Assembly (NCBI GenBank): GCA_021292165.1
Contig: CM037880.1
Coordinates: 28,728,232 to 28,792,231, forward strand
DNA: 64,000 nt
Source: Shinisaurus crocodilurus
Taxonomy: Eukaryota > Chordata > Lepidosauria > Squamata > Shinisauridae
Direction of reading: 5' to 3'
Each line of letters starts with the position of its first letter. The first letter of the stretch is position 1. The notes beneath the pieces were generated by a model. The model was not told the origin of the DNA. It did not search any database and saw only the letters and a program-made list of their open reading frames with translations. This document shows positions 11,403 through 21,065 of this stretch, one piece after another. The position numbers and the translations under genes are program-made.

Positions 11403-12068
11403 GTAAAATGTTTCACTGGACTACATTTCTATTGGCCAGAATTTCACAAACTGTTACCTTTATATTTCTGCATTGGCTGTAAGCATCCCCTTTGCCCCCA
11501 CTCTTTTCTTATTACTAGGATTACTTCATATGCCCATTACTCATCTACTCCACACCATATTCTAGTATATAGTTTTGGGTTAAGAAGTCCAGCAGGCTTC
11601 CTGGCAGAGCTTGGCAATGCCAACACACGGTTCTTTTATGCAAGTTTTAATTTCCTTTTCTCCCACTGAGAACTATAGAAACACACCGGTTTAAGGGCAT
11701 TATAACATTTGCTGTTGGAACTTGAATTGCATATTTGCTGTATAAATTACCCTTTGTGAAAGTGGATCTTTGTGTTTTTTGATGACTGAATGAGGAAAGT
11801 TTTTGCTTTTGTTTAATGGGCTTTTTGGAAGCTATTGGAATGTTAACCTAGTACAATCTATTGAGTGAGCATTATTGAATGATTCTTCCTGAAAAAGGTG
11901 GTGTTTTAGACATTTGGAGATGCTACATACCTTCCATAAACTAATTTTGAAATAAACAAGATTGAATTGCAGATTTTTAATCTTCCCCAGATCTTGTTTA
12001 TGAGTCAATTCCTCCAGTTACATTGTTGTTCCTTGTTCAAGATCTCCATATACTAAGTAAATGTACAT

Positions 12069-12225
12069 AAGAACATAAGAAGAGCCATGCTGGATCAGAC
12101 CAAGGGTCCCTCTAGTCCAGTGTTCTGTTCACACAGTGGCCAGCCAGCTGCCCACGGGATCCCACAAGCAGTGCATGAGTGCAACAGCACCTTCCCACCC
12201 ATGTTCCCCAGCAACTGGAACTGTA
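12069..12225 (-). mobile_element. CR1-group LINE 3' end
   Basis: Antisense tail beginning AAGAACATAAGAAGAGCCAT and running through GGATCAGACCAAGGGTCC, TTCTGTTCACACAGTGGCCA and CCCAGCAACTGG. About 155 bp, non-coding. Confidence 0.65.
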
Positions 12226-12404
12226 AAAGTAACATCCAGAAACTAAAAAATGATGTTCACCACAATTTCCCCCCCTTTCTATAAGTAGTTAAACTTTGTC
12301 TTTCCCTGTCCTGTAATCTCCTTTTGAGAAGATCTTCACACTTGCTGACATATATTGGGCTACACTTTATGCTTGGTGTGGAAAAAGTTGCTAGAAGTTT
12401 TTCT

Positions 12405-12690
12405 CCCTCTCATAACACTAAAACGTGGGCTAATCCAATAAAATTGTTTGACAATGAACTCAGGACAGACAGAAGTAAGTACTTCATACAACACTTAATT
12501 AAGCTATTGAATTCACTGCCACAAGTTATTGTGAAAACAATCAAGTCTTGTGGCATCTTTAAAACTGGCATAAGCTTTTGTGAACTACAATCCACAAAAT
12601 GCATGAGGTTGTATCAGATGCATGAGGTTTTGTGGACTACAGTATACTTCATCAGATGCATGAAATATAATCCTGAGTTAAAGGTATATG
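12405..12690 (+). mobile_element. CR1-group fragment next to a Penelope-like end
   Basis: 12405-12530 reads LFDNELRTDRSKYFIQHLIK then LLNSLPQVIV in the + frame, resembling the last coding part of CR1-group LINEs. From about 12543, AAGTCTTGTGGCATCTTTAA, GGCATAAGCTTTTGTGAACT and CTTCATCAGATGCATGAA resemble the terminal region I associate with reptile Penelope-like elements (compare 51840-51930). A duplicated TCAGATGCATGA word lies inside. Both assignments are from pattern memory. Confidence 0.45.
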
Positions 12691-13654
12691 ATTGTGATGG
12701 GAAGATTATCAACAGTGAGGTCAGAGAGAAAGTGCAGACAGTGATAATTTCATTATTAACTGTTGCCATTTATAAAACTGTTTTTGGTAATAACACAGAC
12801 ACCTTGGAATTAGGAAGCTAATCAACACATTTAATGTGATAAAAAAAATCTTTTGTCACTAGTCAAGCCACAGGTGATAGAATTTGAATCTCTTAATGAA
12901 CTGTAATGTAGTGGTTTCACATTGCAGTTTGCCGTTGATGTTCTGTTGTTCAAGAATGGCCATCTTAAGATTAGTTATAGGCCAGGTTTGCATGTCATGA
13001 CAACCCACCCTAGCAATAAGACACCTTGGGTTGGTTGTTCTGTAAACGGCTCAACTTGTCTGCTCCCTCCTTCCCCCTCGGTCGTCCAGGCTGTATTCCG
13101 GGGAACACCATGCCAGGACCGAGTCATCTCTCCCTGCCACGATTGAAAGCCGTTTTCAACTCCCTGGAGCTTTTGTGCAGTTTAAACTTTTTTTCCCCCA
13201 GAGCCGTCTTTCGCAGTCCCCATTTTGACAGCCACTGACAGCCCCTTCAAAGTGCACAGGTGGCACCTTGGAGGGGCTGTCTGTGGCTGGCAAACATTTT
13301 TTTTTTTTTTAATGCCCCCAAATTTTCGCAAATATTTGCAGAAAAACAGTTTTAAAGAATTTATTTAGCCGCACTTGTGCAACTGTGGAAATCAGGAGCC
13401 TCGGTTGGGCAATGTCGGGGGGTGGGGTAGTTGCTGCCAAAGTCCAGCAGGTACCAGTGCTGGACATTGGCCCAAAGACGGTCCAAGGAGGCTCCCCCCC
13501 CGTTTGGTTTGGTTTAGTTTAGTTTGGCAGATGTCAGAAGGAGAGCTGTCAAGCCAAACCAAAGGCGTGAGTGATCTTTGCTTGCGAAAAGGGCGTGGTG
13601 GGATTTACACCCCCTTTGCGGCAAAATCCTCAACTTTTTTTTCCACCCTGACAC

Positions 13655-14178
13655 TGCTCATGGCGAGGCACATTTTGCACTTTCCCCCGAGACTCTAGAT
13701 CAGGGCTCTCCAACCTAGGATCCCCAGATGTTGCTGGACTACAGCTCCCAGAATCCCTTGCCATTAGCTATGCTGGCTGGGTATGCTGGGATTTGTAGGC
13801 CAGCAACATATGGGGACCCGAGGTTGGAGAGCCTTGCTCTAGATGCTTGGGAAAGTGCTTCCATTCTCCTTTTTCCGGGGGAAAGTTGTTTTGACAACTT
13901 TGACAGCTAGGTGTCAAAACTCTGGGTCCCCTTAAAAATGGGAGTTTTGACAGGACAATGGGGTTTTTTGGACTAGGACATATGGCTGTATATGTCCCAG
14001 TCCAAAAAACCCCAATACCCTGTCAAAAAAACCCTTTTAAAGGGACCCAGAGTTTTGACAGCTGGCTGTCAAAACAGCATTTCCCCAGAAAAAAAGGGAG
14101 AGCACTTTTGCACTTTCTCAAGCACCTAGAGTCTCTGGAAAAAGTGCAAAATGTGCACTACCCTCAGGACTATAGGGC
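13655..14178. mobile_element. Foldback element with long arms, copy 1
   Basis: Two arms of roughly 185 bp meet at a hairpin near 13985 (GGACTAGGACATATGG against CTGTATATGTCCCAGTCC). The outer parts also pair: GCACATTTTGCACTTT at 13670 with AAAGTGCAAAATGTGC at 14140, and ACTCTAGATGCTTGGGAAAG (split by a MITE) with CTTTCTCAAGCACCTAGAGT. The left arm is interrupted by the hAT MITE 13701-13836. The GTTTTGACAGC.AGCTGTCAAAAC words recur in the second copy at 60246-60490. Confidence 0.7.
13701..13836. mobile_element. hAT-type MITE, 136 bp, with 8-bp target duplication
   Basis: Terminal inverted repeat CAGGGCTCTCCAACCT / AGGTTGGAGAGCCTTG, flanked by the exact 8-bp duplication CTCTAGAT (13693-13700 and 13837-13844). 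The inner part is also palindromic (GCTGGACTACAGCTCCCAGA against GGGATTTGTAGGCCAGC). It is the same length as, and highly similar to, 53529-53664. Eight-base target duplications with CAG ends are characteristic of hAT transposases. Confidence 0.88.
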
Positions 14179-14339
14179 AAAAACAAAAAAAACAAAACAA
14201 AACCTGTTTGTCCTATGTAGAATGCATAAAACACCTTGTTGGCAGATGATGGCATATGTCACATTGGAAGATGAGCTAGTGAATCAACCCCAATAACATT
14301 ATTAGGTGTTGTAATAGTTTTTGCCAGAAACTATACAGA

Positions 14340-15190
14340 GTTAACTATACAGATATAGGCACAGAGTTGACATCTGGGTCTGCTGCTGGGTCTGCTCCTG
14401 TGTCCGTATCGCTATTATGTGGTCAGTTGTTGCTGGAGAGTAGTTGTTTTAGGTTGGTGGGCTGTGTGTATGCAAGTAGAGGCCTACAACCCAATATCTG
14501 TGAGAGGGAAGTGTCACTGTCCAGGATGGACTGTAAGATCATTGAAGACATGTTTAAGTGATTTTAACTGGGAGACATGGGTGACAAAAAGTGATGTGCT
14601 GTTGTTTTCTCTCCTTTGTCATGTAGTAAATTATGCCTGGGTACCAGTCTGGCCTTGTTGATCTATTTATTCATTTTATTGGGCAGATATTGTAGTCAAA
14701 GAAATGCCTGATGTAAATTCTTACGATGTAAATCTCTGTCCAACAAGTCTGAACAGATGCTGTTGTATTGCAGGGCTTGACGGTAGGGGCAGTGGATTTT
14801 GTGGTGTCTTCTGGGTAGATGCTGGAGGCATTTAAGTATGTTTAGATGTCAGTTGGTTTCTGATATAAAGTAGTGCTTTGATGTCTATTATGTAGTTGCA
14901 CTGTAGTGTCCAGAAAGCGAACTTGTTGCATGGACTGGTCTAGGCTCAGGATGATGTTGGGATAAAAGTTATTGAAGTCCTGATGGAACTTCTGTACTGC
15001 CTCCTGTCTATGAATGTGCCTCAGGTAGAGGAGAAGCTTTTGGGGACAGGAGCCGAGAAAGCGTTGTTCTAAGCCATGAAGAAGGCATACTGTGGAGCAT
15101 GTGAGTACCCATGACAGTGTCATTGATCTAAAGATACATGTTCTCCCCAGTGCTGAAGTAACTGAGGGTAAGTACAAAGTGGCAGAGTTT
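14340..15190 (-). mobile_element. Penelope-like retroelement remnant
   Basis: Antisense remnant with reverse-transcriptase-like coding on the minus strand. Just upstream, 15180-15120 in another frame reads QLLQHWGEHVSLDQ and then DTVMGTH, resembling the motif before the catalytic site. The segment 14340-14640 is its decayed 3' part. At least one frameshift separates the pieces. Confidence 0.6.
14842..15177 (-). pseudogene. Penelope-like reverse transcriptase fragment
   Basis: The minus-strand frame contains CPQKLLLYLRHIHRQEAVQK, FHQDFNNFYPNIILSLDQSM, QQVRFLDTTVQLHN and TTLYQKPTDI. The FHQDFNNF.P.I.LSLDQS...FLDTTVQL and TLY.KPTD blocks follow the catalytic motif in Penelope-type RTs. The tetrad expected between LLYLR and the FHQDFN block (YIDD type) is missing: the sequence goes from LRHIH straight to RQEAVQK, so an internal deletion removed the catalytic Asp pair. 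The first half of the frame is out of register. Dead copy. Confidence 0.58.
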
Positions 15191-15295
15191 GGCAGGTTAT
15201 TTTATTAATATGTACATTTCTTCTGTTGAAGTTCTTGGAAAAGTGAACGTTTGGGTTTGATGTGTTCAGAATTATCAAAGGTTCTTTTAATAATA

Positions 15296-15560
15296 AGAGC
15301 CAGTGTGGTGTAGTGGTTAGAGTGTTGGACTGGGACTCGAGAGATCCGGGTTCTAGTCCCCGCTCAGCCATGAAACTCACTGGGTGACTTTGGGCCAGTC
15401 ACTGACTCTCAGCCTAACCTACCTCACAGGGTTGTTGTGAGGATAAAATGGAGAGGAGGAGAAGGAGGATTATGTAAGTCGCCTTGGGTTTTTTGAAGGA
15501 AAAAAGGCGGGGTATAAATATAATTAATAAATTATTGTTGTTGTTGTTGTTGTTGTTGTG
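15296..15560 (+). mobile_element. tRNA-derived SINE (GTGTAGTGG type)
   Basis: Head AGCCAGTGTGGTGTAGTGGT with an A-box-like TAGTGGTTAGAGTGTTGG and a B-box-like GGGTTCTAGTCCC gives a tRNA-like promoter. The body is GGGTGACTTTGGGCCAGTCA, CCTCACAGGGTTGTTGTGAG and GGCGGGGTATAAATATAA, and the tail is a (TTG)n run. The same family lies antisense at 23938-24177 and 62401-62650, with a head-less tail at 10417. Confidence 0.82.
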
Positions 15561-15614
15561 TGATTTGCAGGGCTGAAGGAGCAGTAATCTAGCCAAGTGG
15601 ATTTGTATGACTAA

Positions 15615-15708
15615 GGCTGCAATCTTATAAACACTTACCTGGGAGGAAGCCCCATTGAAAATAATGGGACTTATTTCTGAGTAGACCTGTATAGGACTGT
15701 ACTGCAAT
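15615..15708. repeat. Short palindromic repeat, host of the hAT insertion
   Basis: GCTGCAATCTTATAAACACT to GACCTGTATAGGACTGTACTGCAAT with a near-palindromic centre CCCATTGAAAATAATGGG. The same centre type (CCCATTGA..TCAATGGGAC) recurs at 32503-32628, 52771-52886 and, partly, 38090-38135. It continues briefly after 16089, so the hAT element sits inside or at its edge. Confidence 0.5.
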
Positions 15709-16081
15709 CAGGGTTGCAATGATTTAAATCAGAATGATTTAAATCAATGATTAAATCATCAATAAAAATCGATTTTTAATTTAAAAAATTGCAAAAAATC
15801 ATGAGTTTCTGCAACCCTGCTGTGTAGGTAGCCTAGTAACCGATAATACTGGTCTGGTAACGTAAAAAAAAAAATGAGGAAAGTGTTCTCTGTATAATTT
15901 GGTGTTCTTAACTATTAAGTGTAGGCTATTTGTACATGTGGTTGTCTGAAACTTTGAAATTAATTTTACTAAAAAAATTTGGGGGGGAATTGATTAAATA
16001 AATAAAAAATCATTGATTTAAATTTTAAAAATCGATTTTTTTTATTTTTTGCAAAAAAAATCATGATTTTTTGCAACCCTG
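15709..16081. mobile_element. Non-autonomous hAT element, 373 bp, GATTTAAATC-rich
   Basis: Terminal inverted repeat CAGGGTTGCAA / TTGCAACCCTG, with an exact 8-bp target duplication ACTGCAAT at 15701-15708 and 16082-16089. The subterminal regions carry many copies of GATTTAAATC, AATCGATTTT and related words on both sides. The centre is unique sequence without coding capacity. Ends and duplication length identify the hAT superfamily. Confidence 0.9.
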
Positions 16082-17327
16082 ACTGCAATTGTATCCAGTG
16101 AAATGAGGGTATAATCTTAATTTGGAAAAATATGCATTGTTCACTCTTGCACCTGGAGTTCTGAGCAGCGGAGTTTAGGGCTATATTTAGTATAATCTAT
16201 AAGAGGTTAGTCTCTGAATGGAGAAGCTGGCTCTTTGTTTCTACTTGTATTTCTCCCAAAGAATATCATGAAATATATGCCTTGCTATTTTATTCTGTTG
16301 TGCTATTGTGCATTATCCTTTCTCACTGGTTCATCTTTTTTCCTTAAGTGTGGTAGGAAAGATAAAAGGCAGGCTGTAATAGAATTTTGGCATTCATCTT
16401 ATTGTACAGTATGTTCCATCCCTAAATGTTGTATTTTCATACAAAACATGCAATAATAAACTCAGCCAGCTGTAGTGATGTGGGTTTTCTGGAAACTGTT
16501 GAATTGGATTTTTAAAAATTTTTTAAAGTTTGCATCGGAACATTTTCTGATGCCCTAGAGAGTGGTCTAATTTAGCATGTTAATTTTACTTGTATTTAGT
16601 AAACATCAAAGCTTTTTTTTTTTTTAAAGTACCCCATGTTAATTTTTTTGTCCCAATACACTGCAAGTATTTGACCTGAAATATTTTAAGGGAAAAAATG
16701 AAAGCACACAATGTGATTTAAATGTTGTATTATGTAAAAAAATGTATTGGAATACTTGCAAAAAATTAAAGACAATAGCATGTACTTCCCTTACACTGTT
16801 TAAATGTAAGAAACAAACAAAGGTACTGAAAACTGTTGATACACTAATAAATTTTAGCGACCCAAGGAACGGTGCATGATATGCTGACAATCAGAAACTA
16901 CCAAGCCTGCCTAATATTGTATTTGCAATTGGCATCCATTCATTGTTACTAATGAACTTAGGAAATGGAAATTATAAAGCACTGGAAAAAATTTTGCGGA
17001 ATATTTTCTGCCCCACATCAATTTACTAACACTTAATAACACTAACACTTAATAATATTTAGCAATACCTAGCGCTTTTGAATTATCCAAAGCATTTCAC
17101 ATATGTTGTCTCAGTAATCATTACAACCATGTAAGCTAGGTCAGTATTATCTCCATGTGAGGACCTGAGGCTGAAAAAGTACCGTAGTTGCTTCTTGCTA
17201 AAGGCCACATAGTGAGGTGAAATTCAGCTAGGTACTTGCAGCTTTCAATTCACATTCCTTATTCCTATGCAACACTTCTCTATTCTAAACTAGCTTTCAG
17301 TGAAGGCAAGATTTTATGTAAGACAAA

Positions 17328-17562
17328 AAATCCAGTGGTATTCCTCTACTGACGGAATGGGGAGGGGGCAGTTTTCAGCAGTTTCCCTCTTCCCCTTGCA
17401 GCCTTCCATGGCTCATTTCAGCTCTGCTCCAGAGGGCTTGGGAACCCTTCAGAACAGTGTGGCATGTGGCACAGTGGGCTGCAGGGGGAGGATAAATGGG
17501 AGAAAATCACCTCTCTCCCCATTCCGCTGGATCAAAGAGCCTTCTGTCAGTGGAGGGACACC
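17328..17562. repeat. Dispersed G/C-rich repeat
   Basis: CCAGTGGTATTCCTCTACTG near 17332 and TTCTGTCAGTGGAGG near 17540 are partly inverted, with a C/T-rich then G-rich body. Similar arrangements with GGATCC-like ends occur at 27349-27576, 52886-53090 and 58851-59070, so I group them as one loose family. Weak call. Confidence 0.35.
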
Positions 17563-17579
17563 ATTGGAAACAAATAGGC

Positions 17580-17714
17580 CAGGGGTGGGCAACTTGTGGC
17601 CCTCCAGATGTTTTGGCCTACAACTCCCATGATCCCTTTCCATTGGCTATGCTGGCTAGAGCTGATGGGAGTTGCTGACCAAAACATCTAGACAGCTACA
17701 AGTTGCCCAACCTT
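17580..17714. mobile_element. hAT-type MITE, GGGGTGGGCAACTT subtype
   Basis: CAGGGGTGGGCAACTTGTGG at the left, AGCTACAAGTTGCCCAACCTT at the right, and an inner inverted pair (TTTTGGCCTACAACTCCCAT against ATGGGAGTTGCTGACCAAAA). The flanking 8-mers AAATAGGC and AAAATAGC match only partly, so the insertion is older or the right end is damaged. The window's last bases (63944-64000) open another copy of the subtype. Confidence 0.75.
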
Positions 17715-18331
17715 AAAATAGCTTATGAGACCAAATCCTTGTGGGCACTCTTGCATATTGGTCCTGTGGACTGCAATGTGCAAAGATTTTGAACATCTTC
17801 ATATTAGTTTGGCTGGAAATATCACAAAGGAACATTATGATGTAAATATCAGTTGGGGATTACATTGCAGTCTTGTTAAGTCTACAAAGCTTAGGGAGTT
17901 TCAGGAATATTGACTCTTTTTTATGGATGTAATTACGGTTTCATTAAGTGTGGTCTCAAAAAACACATTGTGCACTGATGAATGGAGCAAGTATGGAAAA
18001 AGAGGGCAGTTACTGAATGACCCTGAAAAATGGGAGTAGGCAGAGTATAGATTTTGTGAAAAACAAAGTAAAAAATAATACATTTTTCTCATACTATAGC
18101 TGTATCAATGAATTTTTATAGAGACAATTCAGAGATTTTCCATGTATCCATAAAACATTTCAGGTTCTCTTACATTAAACAGAGCAGATGCTAACACTGC
18201 TTGCTAGATGGATTAAAATTATTTGTATCCTAATATTTAATATCAAGATGAATGTGATATAATTAATCTTTCAAATCCCAAGTTTCTACTTAGTAATCAC
18301 TGTCAAAATTAATGTGTAACTTTTCTTTTAG

Positions 18332-18424
18332 GGAAGCCACGAAACAAATTGGAGCCAATGGATACAATATTTGTTAAACAGGTTAAAGAAGGAGGGCCTG
18401 CTTTTGAAGCTGGATTGTGCACAG
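18332..18424 (+). CDS. ARHGAP21: ARHGAP21 exon, PDZ domain part 1
   Basis: Internal coding exon of a Rho GTPase-activating protein that acts at the Golgi, cell junctions and cytoskeleton. The acceptor is TTTTCTTTTAG and the donor is CACAG|GTGCTT, a weak but legal GT site. Read from the third base it gives [20 protein letters not shown], then [10 protein letters not shown], the middle of the ARHGAP21 PDZ domain. The acceptor splits a codon after its first base, so a preceding exon must supply that base; I expect it to carry the PDZ carboxylate-binding GFGF loop, and I did not find it in bases 1-18331. The exon ends with one base (G) of a Gly codon finished by the next exon. The paralogue ARHGAP23 shares this domain, but the later exons favour ARHGAP21. 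Confidence 0.93.
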
Positions 18425-18835
18425 GTGCTTTCCCCTTATCTGTATGTGGTGGTGAAATCTCTGATTTGCTGGGCTGGTGTGATGTCATGTATATTCCAAC
18501 TGCTCAAGGAACAAAGCTGTCAGAGTGTTTGTTTCTGTGAGGGAAGGGAATGTTGTTTGTTTGGCTGGGATTTAAAAATATCCGGCTCTTCAGTTAGTTC
18601 CATTGCAAAGACTTGGATTATTTGAATTTTTATGGCTGGTCTTATAAAAAGAAAATATCAGTTTTGAAAATCATGGCTAATTCCCATATGGTTAGGAAGA
18701 GACAAGAAGAGCTACATGTGTTTCTGCTTTCTCTGCTCCTCTTATAATGTGGGGCTTGCAGATTATGCACACATTGATGTCTGGGAGCACTAACTGACTC
18801 CTAAATGTGTAGATCTGGAGTGCAGAAACTCTTAT

Positions 18836-19155
18836 CAGCCTGAGGGCCAAGGTCCAATCAGGAGAAGCTCTTGGGGACCACTTTCCAGTGGTGGGCAGGG
18901 CCGAAGGCAAAAAGGTCGGGGCCAAACAGACACACCCCAACCAGCATATTTTAGTTATAACCAGTAACTAAACCTTAGAAGAGGTATTTCAACCTTTTAG
19001 AATGGGAAAAAAACTGTACAAAAGCCAGGAAACTATCAAATGATTAGTGGTTGGGGGAAAGGAGTGGAGACAAGGGAAGGGGTTGTAGCCTCCTGTGAAA
19101 CCCCAGAGGGCCAGATTTGGCCTCCAGGCCTGAGGTTCTGCACCCTGGCTTAGAT
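18836..19155. repeat. Medium dispersed repeat, copy 2
   Basis: Second copy of the repeat at 4104-4420, colinear with it from CAGCCTGAGGGCCAAGGTCC to GGCCTGAGGTTCTGCACCC. It lies in the 893-bp intron between the first two PDZ exons. Confidence 0.6.
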
Positions 19156-19253
19156 CTTATCCACAGTGATGTCTTTGAGTGCTACTTCTGACATTATAGC
19201 AAATGTGGGGAAAGTTCCTTCTTTTTTCTTTGAAATACCTGAACCAGCTCTAA

Positions 19254-19397
<144 letters not shown>

Positions 19398-19734
19398 TAA
19401 GATATTTATAGATTGTATACTTTTAAATTCACATAAAGTGTCTCTTGAGAGAGGTGATTGAGTTATGGTTTTTATTTTGCATTATAATGAGCCACAATAG
19501 AATCACAGTCAGATGGTTAAAAAACACCAACAACAGTTCAACCCTTTCCCCAGTTCAGGACTGGGCACTCATCCAACTACCTGCCCCTTCCAGATCAAAC
19601 TGCTCAATCTAGGCTATACTTCTTTCTTTAGTAATAACACCTTGAAATGAATGGGGGTCTAAAGTGAATTTTGATTCACCTTACACTAGAGTTTATAATC
19701 TGCAGGGTTTTCCTCTAGCCCAGTGGCTCTCCAG

Positions 19735-20160
19735 ATATTGTTTATTTATTTATTTATTATTTATTTATTTCATTTTTATACCGCCCAATAGCCGAAGCTC
19801 TCTGGGCGGTTTACAGCAATTAACAAGACAGTCCCTGCCCGCAGGCTTACAATCTAAAAAGACACGACACACAAGGAAAAAGGAATGGGGAGGGAAGAAG
19901 GGGGAATATGAATGATTACTCCTGGCAGGGCTGGTGGAATGGCCCTGCGCTCCCTCTCTTCTCCCTCTGCACAGCCTGCTGGAATGGCTGGTGGTGGTGA
20001 CAGTTGAGGGAGGAGGAGCCATCATGAGGGAGGCCTTTCAGCAGTGCTGGTGGAATGGCCCTGCGCTCCCTCTCTTCTCCCTCTGCACGGCCTGCTGGAA
20101 TGGCTGGTGATGGTGACAGTTGAGGGAGGAGGAGCCATCATGAGGGAGGCCTTTCAGCAG
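19735..20160 (-). repeat. LINE/SINE tail with a 116-bp tandem duplication
   Basis: (TTTA)n, then TTTTATACCGCCCAATAGCC and CTCTCTGGGCGGTTTACAGC, an antisense version of the hairpin-tail seen at the 3' end of the L2 copy at 23335-23360. It is followed by two adjacent copies of a 116-bp unit (19929-20044 and 20045-20160) that begin near GGTGGAATGGCCCTGCGC and differ at only a few positions. Confidence 0.65.
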
Positions 20161-20275
20161 GGCCTGTTGGACTCTAACACCAATCATCCCCAGCCAGCAT
20201 TGCCAGTAGACAGGGATGATGGGAGTTGTAGTTCAACAGCTGGGGGCCACAGGTTTCCCACCCTTGACCTAGTCC
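20160..20275. mobile_element. hAT-type MITE, degraded
   Basis: Retains the inverted inner pair CTGTTGGACTCTAACACCAA against GGGAGTTGTAGTTCAACAGC and the right end GGGCCACAGGTTTCCCACCC. The left terminal CAGGGG end is lost, replaced by the junction with the tandem duplication. Confidence 0.6.
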
Positions 20276-20729
20276 ATTCAAGTTTCCAAGAGAAAGATTG
20301 TAAAGTATGATTCTTAGCCCTAGTTCTCACAAACCGCAGAGTAAAAGGTAAACCTGTGTCTGGATTGTACCACTTCAAACTGCAGTTGAGGGCTCCTCCA
20401 TACTAAATAAATACATAAATAAATTGGTGCACATAGAATACATTTAGTGAAAACTTGCATTCAGGAAGAAGCCTTGTCCCTGAATGTTAGTATTCTATGT
20501 GCAGTGATTTAAAAGATTTTTTGTGTAGAGAAATATTTAGTCATGAGGCCTCAAGTACAACTCAGAGACTCCACATCTGCTGTTTGTGAGAATTAGGCCA
20601 CTGCATTTTCTTTGTGGAACTGAGAGCAATCTCTAAACTACAAATGATAAGTAGTATGTTTCTGAAACAATCTCCAGATGTATTATTTTTAAGTGTATTC
20701 TGAGTTCTTTATGCATCTTCTAAATCAGG

Positions 20730-21065
20730 ACTGGGCAACTTTGGTGGAGTCCGGGGGCCACTTTTGACCCCCAGACTCCCTGCAGGCTGCACTCCTGCTG
20801 CTGCCGCTGCCGCTGCTGCCGCTGCTGCTGCTGCATTGCCATATTTGGAAGGAAAAGAAATTGGCATTTCAGCAGCAATCTGCTGTGGAGGGTTAAAAAG
20901 GAGAAATTGAGCTTGAACCCTCCATAGCAGTTTGCCACCAAAATTCAGTGGCAAATCGCCATTTTTTTGGTACGCTGCTGTAAATTTCGGTACAGCAGCA
21001 GGGGCTACACCAGAGGGTAGCAGAGGCCACATGTGGCCCACTGGCCATGTGTTGTCTACTCCTGT
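20730..21065. mobile_element. Inverted-end element with CTG/CCG repeat
   Basis: Left end CAGGACTGGGCAACTTTGG and right end CATGTGTTGTCTACTCCTG are imperfect inverted repeats of the GGGCAAC...GTTG..CTG type. The interior holds a (CTGCTGCCG)n run near 20795-20835 and inverted pairs GCAATCTGCTGTGGAGGGTT / AACCCTCCATAGCAGTTTGC. Probably a non-autonomous hAT relative. Confidence 0.45.

Larger units (their letters stand above)
1..18331 (+). other. ARHGAP21 upstream intron sequence
   Basis: No exon is recognisable before 18332, although phase and family structure demand one encoding the first PDZ strands. Dispersed repeats listed separately fill about half of this stretch. In 1-182, 398-630, 3300-4095, 4425-5780, 6645-8055, 9110-10415, 10490-10768, 10910-11130, 11405-12065, 12690-13650, 14180-14340 and 16095-17325 I see only AT-leaning intronic DNA with short chance reading frames. 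A few of these (for example 7370-7760) may be decayed repeats that I cannot name. Confidence 0.75.

Noticed and set aside
12324..12821. 165-residue + strand reading frame
   Set aside because: It runs across a CR1-like fragment and a Penelope-like terminal fragment and then unique intron; there is no single protein family or splice structure behind it.
15299..15365. Second tRNA-like sequence with A and B boxes
   Set aside because: Head of a SINE family with other copies here; the cloverleaf is degenerate.
15414..15707. Minus-strand frame with poly-Asn
   Set aside because: Produced by the (TTG)n tail of a SINE.
1..18331. Upstream PDZ exon with the GFGF loop
   Set aside because: Expected from the phase of the exon at 18332, but I could not find a matching coding stretch with splice sites; it probably lies to the left of the window.
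19664..20310. Possible protein-coding minisatellite frames
   Set aside because: They arise from a LINE/SINE tail and the 116-bp tandem duplication.
20709..21041. Minus-strand frames with poly-Ala or poly-Gln
   Set aside because: Produced by the CTG/CCG repeat inside an inverted-end element.
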